Assembly: GCA_029339195.1 (NCBI GenBank)
Contig: JAPTJF010000471.1
Coordinates: 1 to 47,230, forward strand
Direction of reading: 5' to 3'
Origin: Micractinium sp. NFX-FRZ
Taxonomy: Eukaryota; Chlorophyta; Trebouxiophyceae; Chlorellales; Chlorellaceae
DNA length: 47,230 bases
Shown: positions 12,701-21,753 of the stretch, one piece after another
Layout of the letters: every line of letters begins with the position of its first letter
How positions within the stretch are numbered: position 1 is the first letter of the stretch
Translations under genes and position numbers: made by a program
Notes under the pieces: model-generated
Seen by the model: only the letters and a program-made list of their open reading frames with translations
Told to the model about the DNA's origin: nothing
Databases searched by the model: none

Positions 12701-15700
12701 CCGTGGTGTGGTTGACCCGGTCGCCCAGCATGCCTTTCACCACTGTAGAGAGGCAGGGGTGTGAGCGGAGAAGGCTGGGCGGTGGTTGTGTGCAGGGCGG
12801 GCGAGGGGGCGCAAGGAAGGCGGGCTGGCGTCCGTCTCACTCACTGCACTGCACTGCGATCCCATGCACACACTCACTGTAGTACGGGCCCATGCACACG
12901 TTACCGCCAGATCCCTGGACGTAAGTCGGGTCGCCATACTGAGACGGGAGCAACGGAGGGGTAGTGGGGGTGGAAGGCGGGGTGAGGGGGGCGGGGGGCA
13001 GCAGGTGCAGGCGCTGCTGATGGGCAACTCTGCCGGCCCTGCCCGGCAGGGCATCTCCCGTGCGCATGCGCTTGGCGCAGGCCCAGCTGAGTGCACACCT
13101 CTGCCGAGCCCGTCCCGGTGTGGATGTCGTAGATCGACCAGTGGTTGGCATGGCCCATGCCCAAGCAGTGGTGTGCCTGCAGTGGCAGGCAGGCAGGTGG
13201 CAGGCTAGCAGCAGTGACAGGGTGGGGGCCTGAAGGCAAGCAAGGGGGCGGCGGAGGAAAGGAGGCGGCGGGCGGCAGGACCCCAGAGCCCCAGAGGGGA
13301 TGGAAGTTTGGGAGGAGGGGAAGGGGTTGGGGTGGAGGTGGGGGTGGGGTGGGGCCGAGACAGAGGTCAGCGTCGGAGCAGTGCACCCTGTGGGAACACC
13401 ACAGGGCAGGCAGGGGAAGAGGTGGGCGGGGGGCAAGCTTTCAAGTCGAAAGCCCACAAGAGCTTCAGCAGGCCGGCCGGCTGGCAGGCGGGCACGCACA
13501 CACGGTGCGGCACACACCTCGTGCTTCACGACGACGGGGAGCGCGCCATACCCGTTGAAGATGCCCACCCAGTTGCCGCCGCCCAGGCCCGCTGCGCCAG
13601 AGCCGCCGGCGTCCAGGAAGCAGCTGCCGGTTTCCCCGACTTTGACTTTATCGACGCCAAGGTATTCGTACATCCTGCAAACGTTGGGGCATACACGGTA
13701 TGAAGGGTGGAGGCCGGGGGCTCCCAGTGGCGGCGGGCTGCTGCCACACCCTCCTCCCGGCATGCACCCGCCCCTCACCCCCGCTTCTTAACCCCCCTCC
13801 CCGCCACGACATCAACCCTCCTCGTACCACAATTCTATGCTGTCCCAGTCGACGCCAGGGCTGACGCTGCGCGCGTAGTCCTTCACCGCGTCTTGCCACA
13901 CGTCGGCCGTGGAGCGCAGGCACCTGGCGCAGGCAGGGGGTGGAGGGCAGGCGGCCCCTTAGCAGCAGGCGGGGGGCAAGAGGTCTGGGGTGCGGCAAGG
14001 AGGCTGGGTTAGGCCGGCACTTCGGTGGCGGGGCCGTGGCAAGGGAGAGCAGGATGGCCGGCCGCCCGGGGCGGGGCTGGAAAGGTTGGGCAGGGCGTTG
14101 GAGCGGTGGGGTGGGCTGGAGGGAGTGGCCCTTGCAGTCAGACAGGGAGGCACTCTGGCGCAGCTGAGTGCAGAGGGGGTGGTCAAATGCAACAGGCCTA
14201 GGGCGGGCAGGGGTGGGGTGGTGGGGCAGGCTCCACAACGTTGCAGGAAGGCCGGCAAGTCGGTCAGTGCTGCGTGAGCAAGGCGCGGGCGTGGCACCGA
14301 GGGCAGGCCCGAGGGGCGCGGCAGGCACTTGGCGCCGCCAGCAATTTGGCTAGAGCAGCTGCCGCCTGAGGTACTCACGGGGGGGTGGCGATGGTGGTGC
14401 AGTTGAGAGGCACGTCGTGATAGAGGAGGACGTCTTCAAAGTCGACCATGCCATAGCTGCGAACAAGAGGGGGCGCCAGCGGGGCGGCATTGAGTGTTGC
14501 GCACCGCGAGCTGCACGACAGAGTTGTGCACGCTGCTAGGCCTAGGGGCGCCTGCGAGTGCGCTGAGCTGACCAAATCGCCTTCCTTGTGCATTATTTGT
14601 GTTTGTGCGTGTGGCCTGGCAGGGCCTGAGGTGGGCAGGCCAGCAAGGGGCGCTGCGCACTGCGGGAGAACCGGGGGCCGGGCGGGCGGGCAGGAAGGGG
14701 CTGCTGCAGGTACGTACCTGCATGCGGGTGTCTTGTCCATCAGCCTGTCCACGGAATTCCTGATCGACTGCGGATCCAAGTTGGGCAAAAAGGGAGGCCG
14801 GGGGGAGAGGTGAGGGGTTGTAGAGGGTGGCAGGGAACAGGGTGACACGGGGCAACAAAACCGGGCTGGCAGCAACAGCGTGGCCCCGCCGCTTGCCCCG
14901 CGCACGCCGGCAGCGCTGCGGCGGTGTTGCGCAGGCAAGCGCGGCGCCGCACACTACGGAGCCGACTCCTGTGTCGCAAGCTTCCAAACTAGACTTTAAG
15001 CCCGGCAAGCAAGGCGCGTCGTGTGCGCACCGTGTACGAGGAGCCTCGGAGGCTGACGCCAGCTGGCGCAGTGCATGAGGGGTCCACCGACATGGTGAAG
15101 AACACAGCCTTGACTTTGTTGTAGGCTGCCGTCTTGAGCGAGCGCCTAAACGTGCCTGCCTGCAGACAGTGGCAGGGCAGTTCTGGGTGCACAGGTGGGC
15201 AATGCACGCTGACGGGGGCAGGGGCAGGGGCAGGGATGGAAGCAGGGAGCAGCACAGCGCCGCAGCACCGCAAGGCATAGCACAGCACCGCACGGCACAG
15301 CACCGCACGGCACAGCACATCACAGCACGGGGCAGCACAGCGATGCACAGCGAAGCACCACGCAATGCATGCACGCCACGGCCCATGGCATTGCAAAGCA
15401 CAGCCCTCACGACACGGAGAAACAGGGTGCGGCAGCGCAGGCAGCGCAGCGCTGCACGGGTGCCAGAACAGGTTGTGCTAGCCCGCCAAGGGCACGCAAA
15501 CTGGCACAGGCAGCGGTCATCCCATGCTTGGCGATGCGTGGGTGGGTGGGCAGGCAGGCAGGCACATGCTGGAGGCCACCGGGCACCATGCCATCCCTCC
15601 AGGGGCTTCCCACTGTGCGTGGCCATGGCTCCAGTGACCCACCTTCTCGTCGCTGCTGCCCCCCCGCAGGCGCTGCTGGAGCGGTGTCAAGGGTGCAGGC

Positions 15701-16233
15701 TCTGTGACTTCCAGGCGCAGGACTGTCACTGAGACGTCCCTTGGAGACTGGACCTCGATGCTGCAGTGCAAGCAAAAAGGGGGCGGCGGGAGGGCTTCAG
15801 GGTGCACCACGTGGGGCATGGGATGCACGTTGGCAGGAGGGGGGTGCGGGGCTGTGTGCAGGGGGGAGGATTGGCGGTGCTTGGGGCAACACGGGACTCA
15901 CACGTGGGCGGTGAGGGCGACCTGGGCGCCCCAGCCCCAGCCCGGTGGGACAGGCTCCTCGGCGACCTCCTCTGCGTTGGAGACCGTCAGGAAGATGCTG
16001 CGCAGCTGGGGGTGGGGCATTACCACCACCACTCCGATCACAGCGGATCCCTTCTTGCCACGAGGGCTTTCATACACTTCGAGGGAGCCTGAGAAGGTGT
16101 ACACGGTGCTAGATTCGAGGGCTGCAGCGCCAGCTTGTTCGAAGCCGGGAGCCGCCGCCGCCACATCAGCAGCGCCTGCCGCCGCCGGCTGGATGGCGGA
16201 AAGCACCATCATCAGCGGCAGTAGAGCAGCCAT
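144..16233 (-). CDS. Giant secreted M11-like metallopeptidase with ricin-B-like, LamG, SUEL and PAN-like modules
   Basis: Start ATG is at 16231-16233 and begins a signal peptide (MAALLPLMMVLSAIQPAAAG). I joined 42 exons in frame (6540 nt, about 2179 residues): 16233-15902, 15760-15643, 15159-15031, 14767-14718, 14456-14379, 13923-13828, 13674-13518, 13176-13099, 12938-12878, 12742-12672, 12511-12377, 11718-11608, 11027-10694, 10412-10276, 9983-9776, 9583-9480, 9078-8859, 8631-8119, 7908-7812, 7533-7250, 7058-6905, 6781-6635, 6483-6412, 6204-6105, 5899-5882, 5638-5528, 5306-5063, 4763-4539, 4321-4282, 3958-3854, 3831-3784, 3653-3618, 3391-2952, 2747-2345, 2210-2114, 1827-1451, 1314-1255, 1116-998, 753-610, 564-460, 389-293, 228-144. 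Least certain are the 18-nt exon at 5882-5899, the exon at 3784-3831 and everything left of 610. No internal signal peptide or stop breaks the chain, which is why I call one gene. The sugar-binding modules suggest that the peptidase acts on, or is anchored to, wall or matrix glycans; that is inference. A split into two genes remains possible. Confidence 0.72.
799..846. repeat. 24-nt direct repeat, two copies
   Basis: ttttagggaccaggcagg starts at 799 and again at 823. It lies in an intron near the 3' end of the giant gene. Confidence 0.85.
998..2210 (-). other. SUEL-type lectin domains 3 and 4 in tandem
   Basis: Domain 3: exon 2210-2114 (ANCTPGIISGI) plus the start of exon 1827-1451 (VKPFWGCSG, CLNKPSCTVMAT, GDDPCPTS, LWFNYTC). 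A PPPPPTPP linker in the same exon leads into domain 4 (LQLACTGGAVINEILSALWG), completed by exons 1314-1255 (NECGGKKSCAYLVSYT) and 1116-998 (GDPCPGAGKTVTLTYTC). Both carry the full set of SUEL cysteines. Confidence 0.78.
2345..2747 (-). repeat. R-unit copy 4, C-terminal part
   Basis: One long exon continuing copy 4: YRMLAQPC and QVFRIS close the ricin-like lobe, then LDIAFPSAHSDS, ACLTACDSAEC and ASFQCTSR repeat the C-terminal Cys domain of copy 3. It ends in a linker of the PPPPSPKPPNPP type. Confidence 0.65.
2952..3958 (-). other. SUEL-type lectin domain 2, linker and start of R-unit copy 4
   Basis: Exon 3958-3854 has SCPEGTVIGSIVDPFW; two small exons continue it, and exon 3391-2952 supplies QCWLKPQCGVFAS, LGDPAPGDPKRL and RFGITC, followed by a PPSPPPP linker. 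The same exon then runs into FQVRPK, CVEVCEAC, NIWRAV and TGLCLTVD, the opening of R-unit copy 4. The middle of this SUEL domain depends on a donor choice in exon 3831-3784 that I could not settle. Confidence 0.6.
4282..5638 (-). repeat. R-unit copy 3
   Basis: Exons 5638-5528 (YTFQLSLPF, ACLEACTSGC, GATYV), 5306-5063 (QWRAVPVGG, TNACLHVNSS, PQLFE), 4763-4539 (YRQFVVPLPSAHS, ACLTVGDSAAC, ASQCKSR) and a short Pro-rich exon 4321-4282. All marks of the repeat unit are in the same order as in copies 1 and 4, including the C-terminal PSAHS...CLT...QCxSR domain shared with copy 4. The 4764-5062 intron contains a 60-nt minisatellite. Confidence 0.65.
4798..4960. repeat. 60-nt minisatellite, about three copies
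   Basis: The word catcactgacaggacacaag recurs at 4818, 4878 and 4938, exactly 60 bases apart, inside a repeat whose halves both start gtgccatctgggaga. It lies wholly in an intron of the giant gene, between the exons at 4539-4763 and 5063-5306. Confidence 0.9.
6105..7058 (-). other. Pro-rich linker and SUEL-type lectin domain 1
   Basis: Exon 7058-6905 gives a short Cys segment (VESVEEVYSKYLDRF) and a PPPSPP linker. Exons 6781-6635, 6483-6412 and 6204-6105 then give LSCPGGGVIIGIISATWGC, FCLGRSTCSFSASYTTWGDP and CPGSGKTAKVVIRC. This is the full order of a SUEL (D-galactose/L-rhamnose-binding) lectin: CPxG..I.I.SA.WG, CxGxxxCxF.AS, GDPCPG, and a final strand ending in C. A second PPP linker follows directly. 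Confidence 0.75.
7250..8335 (-). other. LamG/concanavalin-like domain
   Basis: Spread over exons 8631-8119 (3' half), 7908-7812 and 7533-7250, about residues 910-1104. Visible marks are a first strand GSLLVLQLDP, DTSGQGND (typical of LamG domains of the type found in secreted bacterial and algal proteins), FNGSAW, VWFKND, then CWQHLVIT, WYQNGVQIG and NLAIGVDFRD, ending VEFYGTTLS. These are the strand and turn signatures of a LamG_3-like jelly-roll. It lies between proline-rich linkers and probably binds glycans. Confidence 0.75.
8400..9583 (-). repeat. Pro-rich linker and R-unit copy 2
   Basis: Exon 9583-9480 holds the linker (LAAPPPSPPTPP) and ends AVFGAFQL. Exon 9078-8859 carries TWTSYNAYNDTRTCLD, STVWQAV and TGSCFTVAA, equivalent to the TGLCLTVD lobe of copy 1. 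It joins exon 8631-8119 (NALAPCTAQEPW) only if a GC-AG intron is used (donor CAAA/GCAAGT). The C-terminal Cys domain is shortened here (LARFAIAPV) before a long PPP linker at about 8340-8440. Confidence 0.6.
9227..9263. repeat. 20-nt-period direct repeat in intron
   Basis: gcacggtgtaactgtgc occurs at 9227 and 9247, inside the intron between exons 9583-9480 and 9078-8859. Confidence 0.8.
9776..11027 (-). repeat. R-unit copy 1 (Cys segment + ricin-B-like + C-terminal Cys domain)
   Basis: Three exons (11027-10694, 10412-10276, 9983-9776), about residues 473-698. Order of marks: FQLRPK, a CLEACPTC cluster, ATYP, then NAWRLV, TGLCLTVD (the core of a ricin-type beta-trefoil lobe), a PC pair, QLW, and a tail with a cysteine cluster (LCSSAACTG). 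It directly follows the peptidase. The same order of marks recurs in three further copies downstream. Expected role: binding of a carbohydrate or glycoprotein, by analogy with ricin-B lectin folds; not shown by the sequence alone. Confidence 0.65.
12878..13674 (-). other. Peptidase M11 (gametolysin-type) catalytic core
   Basis: The exon 13518-13674 ends in VVKHE and the exon 13099-13176 begins AHHCLGMGHANHW. Joined in phase 0 they give HEAHHCLGMGH at about residues 319-329, matching the metzincin zinc motif HExxHxxGxxH. The next exon starts YGDPTY, in the place of the YGD/MG segment that follows the zinc site in gametolysins. The metal ligands and catalytic Glu are all present, so an active enzyme is plausible. 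Family identity rests on these motifs only; the flanking 300 N-terminal residues resemble a propeptide region but show no motif I can name. Confidence 0.75.
15262..15362. repeat. Degenerate gcacagcaccgcac tandem repeat
   Basis: Short imperfect copies of gcacagcaccgcacg fill about 100 bases of the second intron of the giant gene. Intronic low complexity; no gene signal. Confidence 0.75.
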
Positions 16234-17476
16234 CCATGCATGCCCGCTGGTGTGCCTGAGGATCGGGGCGGGGCGACGGGGGGATCCAAAAATAGGTTGG
16301 CTCTTTATTTTGGTACAGAGCTGCCTCAGCTCTGAGGCGGCACTGAAGGCAGGTATCGATGGACAGGCTCTCTTCCGCCCAGTGCCCCACCCACGCTCTT
16401 CTATTGTACTCGCCTGATCTCAGCATGCCTGCGCCCCGCACCCTGGGCAGGCAATTTGCGCCGCCTCATGAGGCGGCTCGACCGTATGCGTGTCTCTATC
16501 GAGCTGGGCAATTTCCTAACTATAAATTATCAACCAATGGGGATGGCGGTCGGAACGTTTGGCCAAATGAAGCAAGTTCTGGGATTTTGAGCCCGGACCG
16601 GCACGCCCGAGCGCCACGTCTGCAAGCCAGAGTACTATACTTCGACGACTCTCGTGCGAGCAGGCGTTCAGGTGGTTGAGCCACAGTTGCGTGCAGAAAA
16701 GCCCCAAAAATGACCACGCTGGAGGTGCGGCACAGGTGCACAGCGCAGCTCGGGGTAGGCTGCCTGAGCGGCGGGGGCGTTGCTACCGGAACTGGCGTGG
16801 CGTGGTGTGCGCACCCTCTCCACTGGTGACCTGGCGGCTCAAGCAAGATGGATACAACACACACCATCAAGGTCATGTTGGCAGCATATTGCAAGGCGTC
16901 TTGAATGGCAGGTGTGCGCGGCAGAGCAAGTGGTCTGACTGGGCCCTCCCCTGCAGAGCGGGCGCCGCCGCTCCGCTGCCATCCCCTCCCATCGCTAGCG
17001 GCAGGTGCGGAGTAATGCTTGGCAGGATACTCCGGTTTGCTGATGCCTGTGACATATGTCGCGATACCTAAGAGCAGCACCGTGACGACAGGGCCACCCG
17101 GCAGGCCTGGCAGTGCCCAGTGCAGTACTACAATTGCCATACTGCCTGCTCAGCTGCCGGCTAGCCTAGCCTAGCCTGAGGCTCTACGGCGCCCACGGCA
17201 ACCGTGGTAGGCCGAGGCCGGGCCTCTGTTTGCTCTATTGCACGCCTGTGGGATGCTCAAGAGGAAGGAGGGAGACACACACAGCTTGTGCACACTGTAA
17301 GCTTCTGCAGGCGCCCACTTCGACAGGGTCTGTTTGATACCTCACGTACATATGTGCCCAATGTTCAGTCTTCACATTCAGTTGCCTTGGTCTGTGTTTC
17401 ATGGCTGTTCACTTTGATACATCGCGAGAAGGGACATGGCGCCAACTGCGTTCTGAAGCCCGGCCGCTGCCCCGCC
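16234..17476. other. Intergenic region between the two leftmost minus-strand genes
   Basis: This should contain the 3' UTR of the GalT-like gene and the promoter of the giant gene. I see no exon chain. An open frame on the minus strand at 16520-17140 begins with two hydrophobic stretches but lacks any recognisable family or codon support, so it is not called. Confidence 0.5.
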
Positions 17477-20400
17477 TCACGGCGCCGGCGCCGCCGCTGT
17501 GCGGGGCACCGCCACCGGCAGCATGGCGTGCACCGCTCGCAGCGCTTGCGCCACCCGGAACGGGTCTGTGTGCCCGATGGAGGCCCCCCCAAACACTTCG
17601 AGCCCCCCAAAGTCACTGGCCTGGCTGCTCAGCTTGCCCCTGCCGACCACCCGAGCCACCACAGGCACCGGCTGTCCCCGGGGCTGCAGGAAGCCACAGG
17701 CGCTGGCGCCCCCGCTGCTGGCAGTGCTGGCGCTGGCACTGCTGCTGCTGGCGCCGCTGGCCTCGCCGCCGGAAGGCGTTGCGGGCTGCACCTGCACATG
17801 GAGCGGCACGCATGGTGCCCGGGCAGACGAGCAACGGTGAGGCCAGTGTCGCAAGCAGGGGAGGGCCGGGGCGGGAGGGGTTGGCACGGCCCACAAGATG
17901 GGGGGCCAGGACACCTCGCCATCCTTGCTTTTGAAGCGTGGCCCATCAAAGGTGGCCACACACCTAACGGGTCATTCTGCAGGTGCTGCAGCCACCTTGC
18001 ATGATTCTTTCAGCACACCTGGATGTGTTGAATGGCTGCATTGAAGGTGCACACGCCGAGCTCGTCTACGAGGGCCCTGAGGGCGGTGAACAGCAGGCGC
18101 TGGAAGGCGGGGCTGCCCAGGCTGCTGCCGTGGATGACCACCTCGCAGTCCTGCAGGCAAGCAGGTGGATGCAGCGCAGGGAGGCGCGGACTGGGTGGCA
18201 CCACAGGTGAATGAGCAGGGGATGCGCAGCTGGGTGAGGGTGAGGTCTGCCGCCGCGGTTGATGGCCAAGCAGGCTGTTTTGGGGGTGGGATGCTTGCAT
18301 GGGCATGAATGGGGGTGCATGGGTAAGGGGCAGCATGGGGTAAGGGGCAGCGGGGGGTAAGGGGCAGTGGCAGCAGCAGGCTGACACACAAGGAAGTGTG
18401 TAGGGGGGTGTGGGAAGAGTGAGCAGGAGAGGAGGGATGTTGTAAGCGCAGGTCGAGGGAAGAGGCGGTGGTCAGAGGAGTCGGCGGGAGAAACCAAAGG
18501 GTTGTCTAGCCCGCCAGCGCGCCCCCTAACGAACCCCCGTGAGACCAGGCAGAACATGGCAGGACATTGCAAGCAGGCAGGCAGGCGGGTGGGCAGGGCA
18601 GGGCATGGCAAGCAGGCAAGCGGGAGGGCAGACACGTACCTTCCATGGTGCCAGGCAGGGATATGCAAACGCAAAGTCACCTTCAGCGCCGTCGCGCAGC
18701 AGCAGCCCCACCTGCAAGCGTCACACAGGCAGGCAGGCGGGCAGAGGCGGGCGGGCAAGCGGCAGGCACTTGTGGGCTGAATACCAGCCGCATGTGTGCA
18801 TGCTTGCACCGACTTTGCAGCGCCACATCACCCAGCAAGCAGACGATGCGGGACCCTGGGGGCCCCTTCCACACCCCTTCCACACCCACACCCCCAAACA
18901 AAGTGCGTATGGCCATCTGTCCGCGCGCCCCAAGCACATGTTGCTGTCCCAGGCTCAGGACGCCCCCTGTGTTGGCATCGCCATGCAGTACCCCGCACCC
19001 GCACAGCGCCCAGAACACGGCCTCCGGCACCCACCTCTTCGTGCGCCGCCAGCACATCCTGGTAGTACCCCCGGCTCATGGTACCGCCCGTGAAGTCGTG
19101 AGAAGCCACCGCCTCCTCCTCGTCTTGCAGCGAGGGGTAGGGGGCATCCGACAGCATCACCTGGGCGTGGCCGTGGAACTGCCGGCACAGGGGGAGGGGA
19201 TAGGGGAGGGAGGGCACACGGGAGAAGCGGGAGGCCCGGCCATGGAAAGAAGGGATGGCACAAGGGATGGAGTGCACGGCAGCAGGGGCCGGTGCGGGCC
19301 CAGAGGAGGGAGGTGGGTTGCAGTAAGGGGCCAAGAGGTGGGGGTAGGGTGGGAGAAAAGCGCAGGATGGGAGCATGTTTTGAGGGGGGGACAATTTGAC
19401 ACACAAAGGAGGTGAGGCGCCGGGTGGGGAGGGCGCAGGCAGAAGGCAGGCCGGCAGCCGGAGCAGGGCAGTGGGAGCAGCAGCAATGGGAGCACCACCA
19501 CACACTGGTAGCTACCCTGGGTAATGCCCTGCCTGCCCCACCTACCTGGCTGGCGCCAGCGCGCGGCAGGCAGTTCCACACCCACAGCGGCCACAGCGGG
19601 CGGGGCGGCAGCCCGGCGGCGGCATCCGCTTCAGCGGCTGCGGCGGCTGCACGGTTGAACCACTGCTGGGACACCCCCAGCAGGTCTTGCAGCTGCTCCA
19701 AGCTGAATTGCAGTGGGTCGTGGTGCTTGAACAGGATGACGCCTGAGGTTGCAGGGCGCAGCACGGCGAGTCAAGGGGAGTGGGGAGAGAGGGCCACGAC
19801 AAAGGGGGGCAGGGTGGATGGAGGCTGGAGTGTGGAGGGAAGACAGGGGGGGACGCGACCTGCAGGGGGTCGTGATGCTTGAACATAACCGAATGCCGGG
19901 TGTGGCTGGGGCAGCAAGTAGTTGGGGGCGGAGGGAAGAGGGAGGGGAGCAGGTGGCTCCGGAGGGCCCTCAGCGGCAGGCTGAGCAGAGCTGTTGGGAG
20001 AGGGGGCAGATGCCGAGAGCGATCGCCCGCCTGCTCACCGTCTGCCGTCATGATTATGATGAAGGAGTCCTCCATCTCTCCCTCTCCCTCCCGCTCGCTC
20101 CGCCCCTTCCTCTCCTCGCCTCCTACTCTTCCTCAACCTCTCCCTTCCCACCCATCCCATAAACCTCACCTTGAGCGGGCTGCACATACTTGAACAGGTT
20201 GCTGGCGGACACTGCGTGCGGGCCCTCCGCTCTGCACGGGGAGCACGGTTGCGAGAGAGAGCGGCGGCGTTGGCCGCAGCTGCGGCTGGCTGGATGGCAG
20301 TTGGTGCGGCACTTGCGCCAAGCCATCCATCCATCCAGCCAGCCAACAGACCTGTGAAACCTCGACCCGCCCGCTCGCCAAGCCCACCCAGCCCATCCCT

Positions 20401-21288
20401 TCCCCCCACTCACCCAGCCCGCACCCTACCCACCATCCCGCCCATCTGCCCAGGTGCCTGCTGCCGTGAGGCACTTGGGGTGCTCGAGCTTCCAGCCTAC
20501 ACACACACACACACACACCTCCCCCAGGTGTCTGCCGCCGTGAGGGCCTGCCAGTCACAAAAGTCGCAGCCCCGGGCGCCGCCTTGTGTGGGGTCAAACG
20601 CCGACGCCTCCAGCGCCCCCCCAGCGGCCACAAAAGTCTGCAGCCACACGCGGCAACAGCCGCTCGGCAGATGAGCAACAACGTGAGAAACCACTCTGAA
20701 TGGGCATGTCCAATGCTGGCCCTCCAGAGCAGCGCCTTCTGCTGACACACACAGGTGCCGCCGGGGGAGGCGACTTCATGCATCCGACCCCAGCATGCAC
20801 CTGCATGCTCCCTCCCACCTGCGGCTTGCGGGTGCGCGCCTCGTTGTACCAGCACTGCGCCAGCGTCACTTTGTTAGACACCCGCAGCACTGTTTGCCGG
20901 TTGTCCTCCGCCACGCCTGCAGGAGGGGCAGGCAGATGGTGGGGCAGATGGCATGGAGCTGGAGTGTCGGCGGGGCGGGTGGGCCATCGCGCAAGGCAGC
21001 CACTTTCCAGACAGGCACACGGCCGCGCCTCTGCGCTGTGCAACTGATCATGCAGCCCCAGCATGCACTGGCACAACACACACCGCAAGCGTGGGCCACA
21101 GGCAATGGCATGCATCCCGCTGCCCCCACCCCTGGGCACGCACCGTACTTGTCTCGAAGCTGCGGCGTGGCCCGGCAGCGCGGGTGGCCGATGCTGAACT
21201 CGTAGATGCGGTGCAGCGCCGCCTGCTGCACCGCGTTGACTGAGCGGGCCAGGTCAAAGATGGAGCTGTAGGCGTGCCCCACCGTCAT
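17477..21288 (-). CDS. HIT/GalT-superfamily nucleotide phosphorylase-like protein
   Basis: Nine exons join cleanly into 427 residues: 21288-21144, 20916-20819, 20637-20519, 20231-20170, 19742-19546, 19178-19035, 18711-18640, 18150-18019, 17791-17477 (TGA). The protein has a CDFC pair near residue 115, as in zinc-binding GalT-class enzymes. Across the exon 5/6 junction it reads WNCLPRAGASQFHGHAQVML: GASQxHxHxQ is the nucleotide-binding, nucleophile-histidine motif of the galactose-1-phosphate uridylyltransferase branch of the HIT superfamily (also Ap4A phosphorylases and GDP-hexose phosphorylases). The substrate cannot be read from the sequence. No targeting peptide is evident, so it is probably cytosolic. 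The C-terminal exon contains a Ser/Ala-rich stretch that looks like an insert. It shares a 465-bp upstream region with the divergent dehydrogenase gene. Confidence 0.8.
20499..20518. repeat. (AC)10 microsatellite at an exon donor
   Basis: Ten ac dinucleotides; on the minus strand the run is (GT)10 and its first GT is the predicted 5' splice site of exon 3 of the GalT-like gene. Confidence 0.85.
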
Positions 21289-21753
21289 TGTGTGGCAGGC
21301 CGCGGTAACAGAGAGAGCAGGGCGCCCTGTGGCGGGGTTGGGTTGGAAGCGGCGGCGGTGGCGGCGGCAGGCGGCGGTGAGCTCCCGATGACAGGCGGCG
21401 GAATGTACCGCGCCGCAATGGCCAGACGCGGTCCTGCAGGCGCAAATGTGCAGGGGGAGGGGCCTTCAAGCCTGCAAGGCAGCGCCGACGTGCCAGCAGC
21501 AAATTACAGCGGCCAGCGCACAACCTGGACAGGGCTTCACCTGTGGTCTGAACAAGAGTGTGGTCACGTCCCCGGGCAGCACCGTTTGCCCAGCCAAACA
21601 ACCCCACCGCATGCTGACCTGGACACAACTCAGAATTGTCTAAGCGCCCACGTATCGGGCAATTGAAACTGCGCGGTAATATCCGATCACTTTGCACAGA
21701 TCGCGGGCTGCCAGAGCGGCCTCAACGCCCGAAGCCGTTTTTGGCTCGCGCAC
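21289..21753. promoter_or_regulatory. Divergent promoter region
   Basis: The 465 bases between the two start codons (minus-strand gene ending at 21288, plus-strand gene starting at 21754) must hold both promoters and 5' UTRs. I see no clear TATA box. The left half is strongly GC-rich. Confidence 0.6.

Noticed and set aside
14436..15626. 396-residue open frame on the minus strand
   Set aside because: Wrong frame relative to the exons at 14379-14456, 14718-14767 and 15031-15159, which join in phase and carry the plausible protein.
16520..17140. Minus-strand open frame starting with hydrophobic stretches (MAIVVLHWALPG...)
   Set aside because: No family, no splice support and compositionally like other chance frames; left as intergenic.
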